From Strongyloides papillosus (Eukaryota > Nematoda > Chromadorea > Rhabditida > Strongyloididae): 64,000 bases of DNA. Below the pieces are notes generated by a model, which did no database searches, was not told where the DNA came from, and saw only the letters and a list, made by a program, of their open reading frames with translations. A program made the position numbers and the translations under genes. The stretch is from positions 248,001-312,000 of the forward strand of contig SRSI01000003.1 in NCBI GenBank assembly GCA_005656395.1, in the 5' to 3' direction. Each line of letters starts with the position of its first letter. The stretch's first letter is position 1. Below are positions 34,798-48,534 of the stretch, in pieces.

Positions 34798-37700
34798 TTA
34801 ACATCCTTCTAGGTTCTCGACATTATCAGGACATAGGCAAGTTGCTTTATTATTTTCTCCTGGTAAACAGAGATAAGGGCATCCACCATTCTCATGACCA
34901 CATACAGTCTCTGATCCTTCACATTTTTTTGGTATCGTTGTGATTCCGTATAACTTTCCTCTGCTGTTTATTACGGAGACAGGGAAGTTCTCTCGGCCCT
35001 CTCCGTATATTGAGACACTGTGGATTTTACTGTCATGCCATCCTGTCCAGTAGAATTTTTCATCATTATATATTGTCAAACCGAATGGGTAATCTAATGG
35101 TGTGTAAACGACTCTCCTTTGTTTTGGGTTATGAATTGAGGCACATGACAATTGCTGTAAACCAGCATCAACCCAACAGATCTCATGACGTGACCCAAGG
35201 AATGCCAAACCATTCGGAACAGCTATATCTGTATTAATAAACACCTCATTATTCGATCCATCAAGATTCATCCTTCCAATATAAGGATTCAATCTATTCC
35301 AATCCGAATAATACAACTTATGATTAACCATATCAATAGTAATAGCTCTTGGGTGAATTAGGCCCTTACTCAACAAAACCTTCTGGTACTTTCCATCCAT
35401 TGATATAACACCAATCTCACGTTTTCCAGAGTCAGCATAATAAATATTTCTACTACTCCAATCGATAGCTATACCTTCTGGGGATCTCAAATTTTCCTCC
35501 ATCAATATACTGACATCAGTACCATTCATATTTGAGTGCCTGATAACATGACCTGCACTATCAGACCAGAAGATCTTCTCTGTTTGGCAGTCAAAAGATA
35601 TTCCAACAATGAGTTGTCTTGGAATAACAACCAACTGTTTTCCCAATACCTCAGCCTCTCTGGGACGTTGAAATATCGTCATTCCAGATCCGATGAGTAA
35701 TTCACCATCTCTACGTTCAGTTGAGTCTGGGGTGCAAACTCTTCCATTTCCATGATATCCATAACGACAGTTACATACATAATTACCGTATTGTCCTGGG
35801 ACACACTCGGCACTTGGATGGCAAATTGATCTATCCTCAAGACATGACTTTATTGGTTGGCAGAGTTTACCGTTTCCAACGAATCCTGGATTGCATTGGC
35901 AACTCCATGCTCCTGTTATTGAGTTTTGGACACATCTACCGTTGATACTGCATTCAGTACAGAGTGGGCTTTCTTCTTTGATACATTCTCTGTATCCATC
36001 TCCATAAAATCCTGGATTACACAAACAAACGTGCTTCTTGACATCGTGACTGAAGATACATTGAGCATTGACGTTACAAATTCTACTATCTCTATTACAT
36101 GTAATCTCCTCCTCAACATGAGCTATACAGGTGTTTCCTTCCTTCCTGAATCCTTGTACACATTGACAGTCATATGCCTGTGTCTGGTGACTGAAAATAC
36201 ATTGAGCATGTGCTGGACATGAGTTGACATCTGATGGGAGACAAGTATCAGCAGACCGACAATTTCCATTCTGATCACGACGGTACCCAGGTAAACACAT
36301 ACAAGTATGATATCCATAAATATCGTTAATAACACAATGTTCATCCGGAGAACAATCTGACGAGTCACTACACCTTGAGACGGTATCTAAAAAACAATAA
36401 TCAAATTAATAAATATTCATAAAAGATAAAATTATAAAATTTAGTATAAAAGAATAAATAATTACCGCGATCATCATTTTCAAAATTAATATTTTGAGAA
36501 TGTACCACAACATCTTGATTGTCTATCGATCTATCTTCTTCACTTTCTTCTGAGGGCTGTTTATGAACGATGACCTCTGGTTTGTAGGGATGGCAGGTTC
36601 TGCCGTCACCATCGTAACCATGTACACATTCACAGATTTTTCTATTGTGTTCGGCATCAAATACGCAACGAGCGTTTTCATTACAACCAAGCTCGATTTC
36701 ACATTGTCTTGGATTGTGATGTGAAACTGGGGGGCGGTAGACTAAATTTTTTTATGTTATATTATGATTCGTACAGGATAGAAGGAATGGACATGATAAG
36801 CGATAGAAGCGTGAAGAGACATTTAGTAAACATTGTTTTGTATATTTTTTAGAGTACTTTTCTTTTTCTAACTTACGTGGTCTGTAGATAACGTTAAGAG
36901 GACTTGCTGTTATGGGATTCTCGTTAATAACAGTCTTATAGCAGATGTAACCGTTACCGGTGTAGCCCTCTCTACATTTGCACATGTACTCATCGTTATT
37001 ATAAATATTTTTAGTTAAGACACAATCAGCGAAGATACCACAATTATTAAGAATGTTACATGATTGTGGTTGAGCTAAAATTATAAGGGAAAAGCGTTAA
37101 GGTTAACATGTAAAGCGATAGCAAGACAAGAAGAAACAGAAGATAGAAAACTTACAACTTGCAGGGGATGGTGTGCATGTTATACCATCTCCTGTGTATC
37201 CGCTTTGGCATACGCATTTGTAGTATCCTAAGGTTTCTGAGTAAGAACAACTTCCAAATTCACCACATTCATCGTGACTGTGGCAGATGACATCTTCAAC
37301 AATTTTGCTTGCAACTTTAACATTTGTCTGTTCATAATTCTCTATCTCCATAGATTGGCATGTAACACCATTTCCTTGAAAACCAGCCTTACAAACACAC
37401 TCCGTGCCAGACCCTCCAGGAGCAGGCATACAATCAGCATTCTTATCACAATTATACTGTCCACAATTATTAGCAGGTCTCTCTTCCCTCCTCTCCGGTG
37501 GTCCACAATGATCAACACCATCACCAACATACCATCCACGGCATTTACAATACCCTGGTTGTCCACCCTGTCCAAAGACACACTCTCCCCATTTGTGGCA
37601 TTGTGAGTGTGCAGTACATGCTCCTTTTTCTAGTTCCCTATTTTGTGGGGGTTGTGGTCTGGGTTCTCTGCTGCAACTGAATCCCGTTGTTGAGGTGGTA

Positions 37701-39784
37701 TCGTGGACGGTTTCGTAGCCATCCTCGCAGATGCATCTGTAGCTGTTCTCGACTGCTATGCATTTCATGTGTGCTCCGGTGCAGATGTGGTGACCTGGGG
37801 CACAGGTGTCTTTGATTGCTTCGTGGGCATGGGATTCAATTGAACCACTTGTTGCTAATGAGACTGAACTGTAGCGAGCGATTTTTTCTACTGGATTGAA
37901 GTTTGCAGAAAGTCTTTGAGCGTTGATAGAGATGATTTTTGGTCTTGTGAATTCTTTGTTTGGACATTCAATATATTTTATTTGTTGGTCAGTAATGATT
38001 TTCCATTTCTCAGTTTCATGACCTGGTCCATTTTTAATTGTTACTTCTACAGTTCCGAAACTTCTCACGTTCTCAGGACCTTCTCTTCTATACTCCTCAG
38101 TAAATGGTTCATAGGTAATAACAACATTATCATCAAATTCAGGTAAAGTACCACGAATATAAATCTCAGAATCAACATCACCATTCTCGTTACTTCCACT
38201 GAATTTTTGGTTAATAACAACAGCGTATCTATCTCCGATTCTTATGTTGACAGTTCTATTGAAAACTCCTCCTGTGAGCATGAAACCGTTGTATGTTTCA
38301 CCGTCATTAGCTGTTCTTGCAAACATCCAACCGATGATTGATGCAAGGGGATTTAAGAGGAGAATTGAGTTTCTGAGGCCTGGTGAGAGGTTTGAGACAG
38401 CTGTGTATGTGGTACCACCTCCAGCCTGGACGAATGTGTGTAATTCAGCTCCCTCGAGGGTTTTGCCGTTTATTACACCGTTGAATTTTCCGGTTACACG
38501 GACGGGTTCGTTTAAGGAGATGCAGTATTTGCCATTTCCGTAGTAATTGTCAGCACATTCACAGCAATATCCTTCTGGATAGTCTATGCAATTGGCATTA
38601 CGAGAACAAATTACTTCACTTTCTTGTTTATGAGCACAAACTCCTTTATTGTCACTTGAATATTTTACTGGATCAGTAATTGGAACTAACTCCTCATCTT
38701 CCTCTCCATTTGGTAATACAGCATTCTCAGAAACAACATTATTATTTCCCTGATTATGTTGATAATCAACTGGTTGAGAATCGTGATGTTTAACAACCTT
38801 ATCATCATCAACATCATTAGTAATAATCTCATCACCATCATCATCTGTTGGAAGTGGTAACAACTCACTTTCAATCACATTATCATCAGAGGAGAATGTG
38901 TTTTTAATATCATCATTACTAATTACTTCCGTCTGAGGTGTTGAACATAAACACATCGAACAACCTCTGGAGTCAGTGATGAAACTACAATTATCAGGAC
39001 ACTTATCACCATACTTATTAACTGGACACCCTTCTTCCAATGAATTATCATCCTCATAATTATACTCTTCCTCCCCAACAACTCTTGGATCCTCAATATT
39101 ATTAGTTATCCTAAAAGCAAACTTTCCAGAATTCTCAATATTACTTTGGGCAGATAAATTAATTATCTCAGCATCCTGTTGAGCCATATTCTCATGGTGT
39201 CCCTGGCGATCCATAAAGACGAATTGTATATAATTTTGATCATTTCCCTTTACTACTTCGGTTTTGTCAAAGTTAATTAATGCGTAAGTATTGGAAGTGT
39301 TTGAAAGGAGAATTAATTGGAATGTGTTACTTTTGTCATCGTCTTTAGAGAGTTTTGCATTTTCCCAGGTAATTATGACGGCGCCGGTTGCGGAGAATGA
39401 CTCTTCGTTGGTGAATTTTGTTTGGACGATGTTGTTTAGTAGATCGGTGACTTCGTTTGGTGATTGAACTTGCCTGTAATAGGTGTCTGAATAACCATAT
39501 TTTCCATAGGCTACTAGGATAGCGGTTCTTTCGTCGTTTATAATATCAGCATCTCCAATTGGTCCATCAAAAGAGATTCCACCTTCAGGGTGGATGTAGA
39601 TATCGTTATAGGTATTTCCATAATAAAATATTGGTGTATTCAAAGGGATAGCTGATGGTATGGTGGCAAATTCAATCTTTTGATCACCATTATCTACACC
39701 ATACTTAAGCAATACATCATTCGCACATAAAAAATTTACAAACAAACATATAATTATTAATTTCAATAATGGAGGAGAAAACAT
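34798..39784 (-). CDS. nid-1: Nidogen (entactin), basement-membrane glycoprotein
   Basis: Nidogen links laminin and collagen IV networks in basement membranes. Five exons, 39784-37156, 37074-36877, 36741-36466 and 36386-34798 with phase 1 at each junction, give 1563 residues, close to the usual nidogen length. (The listed blocks are four coding exons; no fifth is needed.) Order of domains: signal peptide (1-20), NIDO domain (roughly 75-230), an acidic linker, an EGF-like module, the G2F beta-barrel (about 430-620), a run of EGF-like repeats with consensus such as CKAGFQGNGVTC and CQSGYTGDGITC, then a YWTD/LY beta-propeller containing IFWSDSAGHVIRH, IYYADSGKREIGV and LYYSDWNR. A last EGF-like module ends the protein. 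Several EGF modules have the Asn/Asp pattern for calcium binding. The thyroglobulin domain of vertebrate nidogen is absent, as in other nematodes. Confidence 0.95.
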
Positions 39785-41819
39785 AGTTTACAATCTATCA
39801 GAAACTACCCTCCACTGGCAATATAGGAATGGACACACCTTCAATAAAATAGACAAAATCTAAAATAAAATATGAAATGATAAGATTGTACATAAAAATA
39901 GTATATATATTTGTACGATTAATTGACAAATGTGAAGGCAATCATATTTAAATATAAGGTATAAGATTATTAAGAAAAGTATTATGCAATCTAAGTGTGA
40001 TAAATGTCAACTACAAAATTATATAATTATTATTGGAGAGTACAATTAAAACGTTATTATTATTTGTAAAATAAATGATGATGGTAATGTGACATTAACT
40101 GTCATGAATTGAGATGGAAGGAATTTTGTAAAATCATACTTGATATATTTTTGAAATATGAGTAAAGCCGTATTTATTAAGAAGTAAGATTACATCGAGA
40201 TGATTCTTTTGAGGGGTACGGGAGAATCAAAAGGGGGTATAAAGCAGAGATGATTGTTTATATCTTGTAATTTCTTATAAAATTGACATGCTAATTGTTA
40301 TTGGATATAATAACATTTTCTTACTGCCTCGAGAGTGTTGTAAAAGTAAGCCTCTGCCCCTACAGATGGTCGGAAGAAATCCATCCTAAAAAACAGATGT
40401 CAGGAAGGGGTACAATCATTCAAAAGAAATCATCTTCAAATATAAACTTTTATTTAGGGAAAATTGATACTTTCAAAGAAAAATTTACTTCAAAACAGAT
40501 TACTTTCTCAAAAATTTTACAATCCACTGGCATATGGTGAAACAATAAATATATAAAATCGAATAATATTCATAATTCTAATTAAAAATAAATTGTAGAT
40601 AACAATAAAATATCATAATTACATCTATAATTTTTGTCAAAAATATATCATTAAGAAGTATTATTAAAACATATCAACGATTACACATGTTTGTTAAAAC
40701 AAAAATGTTTCGGAGATGAGTAACAGATGAGGAAATGATTATGATAATATCGTTTCTTTTTGTGAGTAACAATAAAAAAAATAAATGAAATGTTCAATCA
40801 TATAATTGTACTATTAATAATATGAAATAGAAGTAGTAAAATGTATAAAATGTTTTATAATTCAAATGTCATAAATGAAATGTCATTTGTCGCTCATTAG
40901 AAAGTGCCTTCCGTCCAGGATAGTTCGATTCTCCCTCTTCTCCGACGACGACGACACAAATATATATGCTTTTAGAATCATAAATATAAAAAAAAACAAG
41001 ACAAAAAGCAAAGAACAAAACGTCCATAACGAAATCAAAAGTAGGTGTTTAAGAAGGACTATCATTTTTGGAAAACAACTTAATGTACAATCGTAAGATA
41101 GAAACATCTTATCGTTTCAAATTATATTGATATTAAGAAATGATACATTATATATAAATGGCGTAACAAAGATATCAAAATAGATAAGAAACAAATAAAA
41201 AACAGAATTTCAATTATTTAATCATGTTTATGTTATAAATCTACATAAATTGACATTTATATTATATCTTCCCAAAACATGACAAACTTTCACATTCGTT
41301 ATCAAGTATTAAGGATCATACACATATTAGTATTTTTTTTCCACTCATTCGATTCCTCTAAATAAAATAATACTAATTCTTTATATAACTACATTAATCA
41401 TAAAACATATAAGATTGAGATTATACTATCAAATAGGAAATATTAACATTTTGTTGATAAAATAAAGAAGTTATATTATAAATTAGATAACGATCATGGA
41501 AATTTTGCTCACTCCAAATACATTTTACATAAGTGCAAAAATTATATTTGAACTCTGAACATACAAAAAATTTATATTTCTTTGTTGTGTCGTAATGATA
41601 CACACGCTTTACACAATGTTTATGGTTATAATGCTATTAATGTGCAAATTTTCTCAATCAAAGTACAACGCCTTGAAATACTTTGATGGGTAAATTAATT
41701 ACCGCCTAATTGGTCCGGGGAAGAAATACAACAAAAACATATATAAAATTCCAATCCCTGTTTTCTTTACCTAATTTTTTGATATTATTTGTATAGTTGT
41801 TTTTGTTCTTTTGTAAATA
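39785..41819. other. Divergent intergenic region, no gene supported
   Basis: Two kilobases between nidogen (minus) and a small plus-strand gene. A less AT-rich patch with repeated GAC at 40910-40960 contains GTTCGATTCTCC, which resembles a tRNA T-loop, but the stems do not pair. It may be part of an unrecognised RNA or nothing. Confidence 0.4.
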
Positions 41820-42314
41820 ATGGATGAAGAATTAATCATTAAATTTTTGGAGCAGATAAGGAAGGATAAATTTGATGTGAAAGAGATTGCTAAGATTGAC
41901 GATATTGTACCGGCTAAAAAAGTGTTTTTTAATGGTAAATTAACTTGTAATATTTATTTTTGTGATTTTTAACTGTATTTAGACGATGATAAAACTGATT
42001 CCTTAGATTCAGATGATGAATTCCTTGAGGCTTTTGAAAATTTTGCTGAGATCGTCTGCCCAAAGGTGGATAGAGGTGAACTAAAATGTGATCACATGAA
42101 TAAACCTATCAAAGAGAAGAAATCAAAAATCCCACACAACAAAAAGTTACACTGTGAAAAGAAAAGAGAATCAGTAAATTATGATTACCACTATAAACCA
42201 GAAAGGAGGTACACATACGAAGAGGAAAGAATAACAATCACAGATTCCTTAAAAACGATGCGTGAACTAAGGATAAGAGATGAGGAACTAAAAATGCAAT
42301 GTGGTAAACCTTAA
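41820..42314 (+). CDS. Small highly charged protein, unknown
   Basis: Two exons, 41820-41934 and 41983-42314, join at phase 1 through a 48-bp intron to give 148 residues starting MDEELIIKFLEQIRKDKFDV. The N-terminal part is helical and amphipathic. An acidic stretch (DDKTDSLDSDDEFLEAF) and then a basic half rich in Lys, His and Tyr follow. No signal peptide, membrane segment, zinc-binding set or known domain is visible. The charge pattern suggests a nuclear or cytosolic partner protein, but this is only inference. The start is the first ATG after upstream stops. Confidence 0.7.
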
Positions 42315-42459
42315 AAATCATTTATTTTTTAAAATAAATTTTTATTTCCCATACATTATTTTTAACATACAAATATAACATGTATTTAATACGAAAATTT
42401 ATACATTTAATTATTTTTATACTATAAAGTTTTTGAAATTTATATCATTGATGTTGTTA

Positions 42460-43590
42460 TCATGATTTAACAGTTGTTGTTGGAGTCGTGGTTTGTAGAC
42501 TTGAATCAGTTGTTGGTGTTGTATCTAGGTATTTTGAGTTTGTTGAGGGGATAGTGTAATTGTCTGTAGATATCATAACAGTTACCACATCAGATGAGGA
42601 AGTTTTATTGGTACTACTATTGGTTGATGCTGTGGTACTGGGATCTGTGTAGGTGGTGGAGGTTGAGGCTTCTGATGGTGTTACACTAGTTGTAGAGATA
42701 CTCATCGAACAGTCAAATCCATCCTTAATCTGATATTTCTTACTCACTATAATAAATTTGTCACTTATCAATAGTTTTATGAACAATATAAAGTTTATGA
42801 TAAGCAGTCCAAATATAGTTGAAATAAACATAAATTTTGTTACCAAATCAAAATTATGGAAACTATCAACACAAAATACGCACAGATAGATGTTAGGAAA
42901 CATTCTAAATATGATAAAAGTAAATATGTTTGTCAAAGCAAACATTTTATATCCTAATTTGTCTTTTGAAACTTTATGGTACTTTAACAATGCTCTGATG
43001 CATAAAAATATGCTATTCCCCTCCATAAGCAATCCAATAATAACTAATCCTCCATATTTCTGTACTATCAAAGGATACAAACACCCCATTCCAAACAACA
43101 AATGATGTATTACAAGAATGATAACCCTCAACGAATGTTCATTTGCAACTAACTCTGTAGTATCACAAAGCAGGTAACCAATTATCAAACAGAACTAAAA
43201 AATAACAACAAAATTCATAACAGAACTTACAAAATATCCAATAGGACGAGTATATATGAGTGGATAGTACTCATTTACATTATGGTAACGAATGATGAAG
43301 TACATAACACCAATCACACATAATATAGAGTGAATGAGTGAGATACTGTCATTTACGTACCTGAATTTTTTGCTGTCTCTGATGTGTGCTGAATGTCTCC
43401 CGCTTTGGATGCATTTTTTTTCATCCTCAAAGAAGTTTGTTCTTAGGAAACGGAATTTACCGAAGAAGTACCATTTTATGAAGAGGGTTGAGAGTTTGAA
43501 GAAGAGGAATGATGCGAAAGAGGTGATGCCAACTAAGCCGATTGAGATTTCGTCATTTGAAGATCCGTGGGTTTTGTGAGTTTCAATCAT
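42460..43590 (-). CDS. TLC-domain multi-pass membrane protein with Thr/Ser-rich tail
   Basis: Exons 43590-43231 and 43194-42460 join at phase 0 through a 36-bp intron, giving 364 residues. About seven hydrophobic segments fit the TLC fold (TRAM, LAG1, CLN8). The key block is CDTTELVANEHS followed by VIHHLLFGMG, the His-His region typical of the family, then GLLMEGNSIFLCIRALLKY, the Glu-containing helix. The closest known groups are the TLCD/TMEM56-type proteins of membrane lipid homeostasis. The C-terminal 65 residues are Thr/Ser-rich and mucin-like (STTSVTPSEASTSTT and following), an addition not usual in the family. It is divergent from the MATH-BTB gene at 44936. A truncated copy lies at 47965-48159. 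Confidence 0.8.
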
Positions 43591-44084
43591 GTTTTTACAT
43601 CATGCTGCTTATTTTTTGTCTTATTTTTATGCTAAATTAATGGGTATTGTTTTAAATATAAAGATAATATGCAAATCATTGATAATATCTTGAACAATTT
43701 ATTTTGGAGATTGTGCTTTTAGTAAAAAACATAATTGATTGTTATTTAAATTTTTAGCATCAACTACGATTTGAAACATGAAAATTTAAGATGATGCTTG
43801 ACTTTAGGGAATCTCAAATACATTATCAACATTTTGTACTTGTCTTATAACGAATTTGATAATCATAAATAAGATAAAAATTGTCATCTAATTTAGTTTT
43901 TGTTGTCGTGTTGTACAATAAAGTAGTCATTTAGCAGTACTTATTAATAAAAATTAATAAACATATTTCTGTAATTTTTTTCTCTGTATCACCTTATAGC
44001 TATGCCTCCGTATGGTTCTGCTTATTCTTTCAATTAATTCTAATTAGATTATTTAAATAAAGATTACTATTACTTTTTGGTCCA

Positions 44085-44410
44085 TAATTTGGCTACTTTA
44101 TGACCAATATCTGCGATATCGTGTTTCTTCCTATTCTGACATTGGATCTTTCTAGTGTTATATTGATCATTTCATTTTGTCAATTTGAAAAAAATATTTA
44201 TCATTGACACAAAACTATACTAAAAAAAGGTCCAAAAAAGTGTTTTTAAGAATAACTTGGCCAATTATGGCCTCAATTTTTTAAGACTCATTAACCATCT
44301 CATGTTAGAACAAAAACATCCTTTGACTATTAACTCATAATAATCGCTCAAATTTTGAAAGAGTTATGTCGAAGAAAATATTTATTTTCATATTTTATAT
44401 CATAGATAAT
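44085..44410 (+). repeat. Dispersed repeat, copy 1 (about 330 bp)
   Basis: Starts around CTTTTTGGTCCATAATTTGG and ends near GAGTTATGTCGAAG. Related copies are at 48535, 52265, 52785 and 54145 on this strand, and at 46985 and 63170 inverted. It has no coding capacity. Confidence 0.7.
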
Positions 44411-44935
44411 AATTGAAAAGATATGGAAAAGTTTCATTGAAATTACAGTACAAAAGAGACATTACCCTTTTAGAATTTTATGTGTCACTTGAAAGTATTT
44501 ATTCGTGATTTTAAACTGACTTCTACTTTATCTTAGAATGTTTTTTTTTCAAATAAGTTTATGATAAGACTGTAGAAAATAAACCTTTTCTTCCATAAAA
44601 TAAATAAAAGTACATTGCGATTAATATAGAAATATGTCCAAAAAAGTTCTTTTAGACATTAGTAAGATATTTTATCAAATAATATTTAACTGTTTGATTG
44701 ATCGACAAAGGTTTATCATTGATAAGTAATTTATAAATTGAAATCAACCTTTCAAATATACCTGGTATATAATTCAATGGTCTTAGATTAAATATTACAT
44801 TTAATTTAACATATTCTGGTAGTTTCTCCTACTCTACTTCGTCTTTTTATTATTAATGATTGGTTAATTTTAGAATTTGATTCTAAACGAGTTTAATTTA
44901 ACCCTCGTATACTTATATTCAGAGGAGAAATTGGT

Positions 44936-46640
44936 ATGGGTAGTGAAGATAGTAAACCTTTTGGTAAGTCATCTGTCGTAGCATTTGAGGTTATCACTGA
45001 TTTTAAATATTTATCATTTCAGATGGTTTTTTTACCATCACGGAAGATGTCAACTATTTCAAATATAAATGTACGATACGGAACTTTTCACGTCGTCCTG
45101 AAAAAACAGGTGAAAAAATTATATTACCAACTTTTGTAATTGGAAACAAAGATAGAACAGAGTGCTGCTTATGGATATATCCCAATGGTGATAAAGAAGA
45201 GTCGAAAGAGTGTGTATCAGTTTATCTAATGTTGTTAAGGCCGGGAAAAGCAAAAGCAAAATTTAGGATTTGTATTTTAAATGACAAGGAGGAGGAGAAA
45301 AACGTTTCTTTTTGTCCTGTTAACGAATATTTTAAAGATAAAGGTTGGGGGTTTCCAACATTTATTAAGAAAGATTTTTTACTGAATAAATCAAGTGGTT
45401 TATTGGTAAATGATATGTTGACAATATTATGTGAAGCAGAGATTATTGACATTACATCTGGAAATCACGAGAATACTATAACTTATGGTTAGTTATCTGT
45501 CATAACATTGAACTTGCCACTGATTCTATGATATATATAATTTCAGATGGTTTTTATAACATCGAGATATGTGCTAACTATTTCAAATATAAATGTTCAA
45601 TACAAAATTTTTCACGTCGTCCTGAAAAGACAGGTGAAAAAATTATGTTACCAACTTGTATAATTGGAAGCGAAGATAAATTAGAATGGTGTTTACACAT
45701 ATATCCCAATGGTGATTTTAAAGATTCAAGGGAGCATGTATCAATTTTCCTGATATTGTTAAGTCCAAAAGGAGCATACGCAAAGTTTAAGTTTTGTATT
45801 TTAAATGACAAGAAAGAGGAGAAAAATATTTCTTTTGGTGGTATTGATGACTATGGCAATGGTGGAGGTTGGGGGGTATCAAAATTTGTTAAGAAAGATT
45901 TTTTACTAGACGAGTCTAATGGTTTATTGATTAACGATCAGTTGACAATATTATGTGAAGTAAAGATTATTGATCCTAGACATAGAAACTATGATAGTTC
46001 AGAGATTACTTACCCTAAAACTGAGAACCATGATAATTTAGATACTTCAATAAATATTACAATACCTCAATCAAAATTATCATTGGATTATGGGAATATG
46101 TTTGAATCATCATTATTTTATGATTGTGTTATAAAAGTTGAAGACACAGAAATTAAAGTTCATAAAGCAGTCCTCGCTGCAAGATCTCCTGTTTTTTATG
46201 ACATCTTTAACAGTACATCTGATCAATCACAAACGAATATTATTGAAATAAAAGATTTTCGTGTTAAAGTTGTAAGGAAGATGTTAAATTACATTTACAA
46301 AGATGAAATATCGGATATACAAGATATGGCAAATGAAATGTTTGAAATTGCAAATAAGTACGAGTTAGATAGATTGAAAGCAATTTCAGAACAGTTTATG
46401 TGCAATAGTTTGACTAATGACAATGTTTTAGAACGTTTTGCATTGTCTTATAAGTGCCCGACTGAAAGATTGAAGGAATGTTGTGAAGAATTTATCCTTA
46501 AAAACCTGGAATATTTAACAAAAACTAAAGAATGGGAAAAATTTGTTTTCGCACGTCCATTTTTACTCGAAAGTTTATTTTTAAAGTCATTTAACATCAG
46601 TTCAACAGAAAGTGACTCAGAAAAAAAAGAGAAAGAATAA
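44936..46640 (+). CDS. MATH-MATH-BTB/POZ-BACK protein (SPOP-like)
   Basis: Three exons, 44936-44963, 45023-45487 and 45547-46640, join at phase 1 to give 528 residues. Each of exons 2 and 3 opens with the same sequence after TTTCAG and encodes one MATH domain (about 20-160 and 175-310), recognisable from FKYKCTIRNFSRRPEKTG and WIYPNGD. A BTB/POZ domain follows (about 345-450, SLFYDCVIKVEDTEIKVHKA), then a BACK-like helical region. Such proteins serve as substrate adaptors for Cullin-3 ubiquitin ligases: MATH recruits substrates, BTB binds Cul3. Two MATH domains are unusual; the exon structure indicates tandem duplication of one MATH exon. The 28-bp first exon is short but phase-correct. Confidence 0.88.
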
Positions 46641-47964
46641 CTGGTTACTTTTAATACTTAATAAGTTAATCATTCATTTTATTGTAACTTTAAAATAAAA
46701 ATATATCATTAAAGAAATATTTATAGGAACGAAAATAATTAATCCTTAATATAACCTAATGTTTCCTAAAATATTTCTTCTTCCTATTATGTTATTGTTA
46801 AGTTTGTCATATTATGAAACTAGCATCAGAAATTGATAAATCAAAATCCTTAAATTTTTAAGTTAGATCGTCTACTACTCTGAATTATTTCTTCTAAAAG
46901 TTGTCATCTTTTTATTAATTAGATTACCGTTATTTGATCTCTTCAATTGGTCAAATATAAATCTTTTTGAAAAAGTACTTTTGTTCTAACTTGAAGGTGA
47001 AAAATAATTTAAAAATAGTATTGGAGAAGGATGACAAAGTTATATTTAAAAAACACCATTTTTTTGAAATTTTGGTGTATTTTTTTCTTTCAAAATAATT
47101 TTTGTAAAATAAATAAAATTTTTTAGTTTATGACTCATTTAAAATCCATAATTATGGAATGAGGGGGAAATTTAATATTAAAAACACTAATAAAAATTAT
47201 CTAAGTTGTGAAACCAAAAGGCGACAACCGTTTTTTTAGTAAAAATTAAATTTTTCAAATGTTATAGTCCTATGAAAAGTTATTTAAAGCAAATGAAACT
47301 AAATTATTAGATTGCTCAATATCTGACTTAAAACATGACACTATAACGATGTTTGTAGCTTAAAAACGAAAGAAGTTATTTTAGGCATTTTTTTTCTGTT
47401 TTTTTTATTTACACATTTGTAAAATTAAGGTAAATATGTAGTTAATAAAAGAATTGTATAAAATTGTTTATACCAATTTCAAAAATATAATGGAAAATCA
47501 CTTAAATATTTACTTTGAATGATTCAAATATTTTTATTCATAATTTGGACATAAATAAAAGTCTTTTGTTAGGGGAATTTTTTAACTTAACCACATCCAA
47601 TAAAGTTAAACGTTATAAAATGGTTCTCAAACTCAAAAATATTTTCTATATTAATATGTTATAACAATGTATTGTCGGTTATTTTACTTCTCTATAAAAA
47701 TGTAATTCAATGAAACAATTTTTGTACAATTACATTGATTAATAACTTAGAATAAAAATACTTTTATAAAAGAATATGCTCTTCGGACCAGCTATGACCT
47801 GCTGAAGGCAGGTCTAATGCTGGTTTTATTAAAACAGTCTAAAATATTCATTTTTGTAGCAATATTATGATTATATTTTTAAAAAAATAAGAATTTAAAT
47901 TCTAATTGTAACCATTAAAATCTATCCAAGTTTTTTAAATTTATTAAAATTTTGTAACGAAATT
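46641..47964. other. Intergenic between duplication copies; inverted repeat arm
   Basis: Holds the left arm (about 46985-47842) of a sequence that reappears inverted at about 51665-52600. The match is clearest at 47780-47842 (CGGACCAGCTATGACCTGC) against the reverse complement of 51665-51740. No gene is supported. Confidence 0.65.
46985..47240 (-). repeat. Dispersed repeat, inverted copy
   Basis: Its reverse complement matches the unit at 52265-52605, including GTTGTC, the TTTAATATT-AAATTTCCCCC block and the TAAATGAGTC end of that block. Confidence 0.6.
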
Positions 47965-48159
47965 ATTCCAGTGTTTGGATACATTTTTTTTCATCTTCAA
48001 AGAAGTTTGTTCTAAGAAACGGAGTTTACCAAACAAGTACCATTTTATGAAGAGTGTTGATATCTTGAAGAAGAGGAATGATGTAAAAGGGGTGATGGCA
48101 ACTAAACTAATGGACATTTCTTCATTTGAATATTGAAGTGTCCTGTAACTGAAAATCAT
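47965..48159 (-). pseudogene. Truncated copy of the TLC-domain gene
   Basis: The first 45 or so codons match exon 1 of the TLC gene, with blocks such as FLFFKISTLFIKWYLFGK. A single-base deletion then shifts the frame (FLEQTSLKMKKN in place of FLRTNFFEDEKK), and similarity stops at the edge of the duplicated block. It lacks the whole TLC core and cannot work as a membrane protein. Confidence 0.85.
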
Positions 48160-48534
48160 GTTGTTACATCATGCTGCTTATTTTTTTATCTCATTTTTTT
48201 GTTGAAAAAAAAGGTATTCTTTTTAATATTAAGATAATATGAAAGTTATTGTCATTGATAATACCTTAAACAGTTTTATTTGAGATTGTACTTTTTAGTA
48301 AAAAACAAAATTAAATATTTAAATTTTAAAATCAGCTATGATTTTAAATATGAAATTTGAGATTATGCTTAATTCTAGGAATTTTCAAATACATTGTCAA
48401 AATTTTGTACTTATAAGTCAAAATTATAAACGTATTTTTGTAGTTTTTTTTCTTTTTACAACCCGATAGCTATGTTTCCGCATGGTTTTGCTTAGTCTTT
48501 TAATGAATTCTATTAAAACTTTTTAAAATAAAAA

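Larger units (their letters stand above)
43410..46720. repeat. Segmental duplication, copy A
   Basis: This block holds the first part of the TLC gene, the divergent spacer and the MATH-MATH-BTB gene. It is matched in the same order and orientation by 47965-50637. Similarity covers coding and non-coding parts, for example the spacer around 43600 and the dispersed repeat at 44085. Copy A is longer mainly because it has an extra MATH exon. Confidence 0.85.

Noticed and set aside
40900..40960. Possible tRNA, from GTTCGATTCTCC resembling a T-loop
   Set aside because: The T-stem and acceptor stem do not pair and no anticodon arm can be placed.
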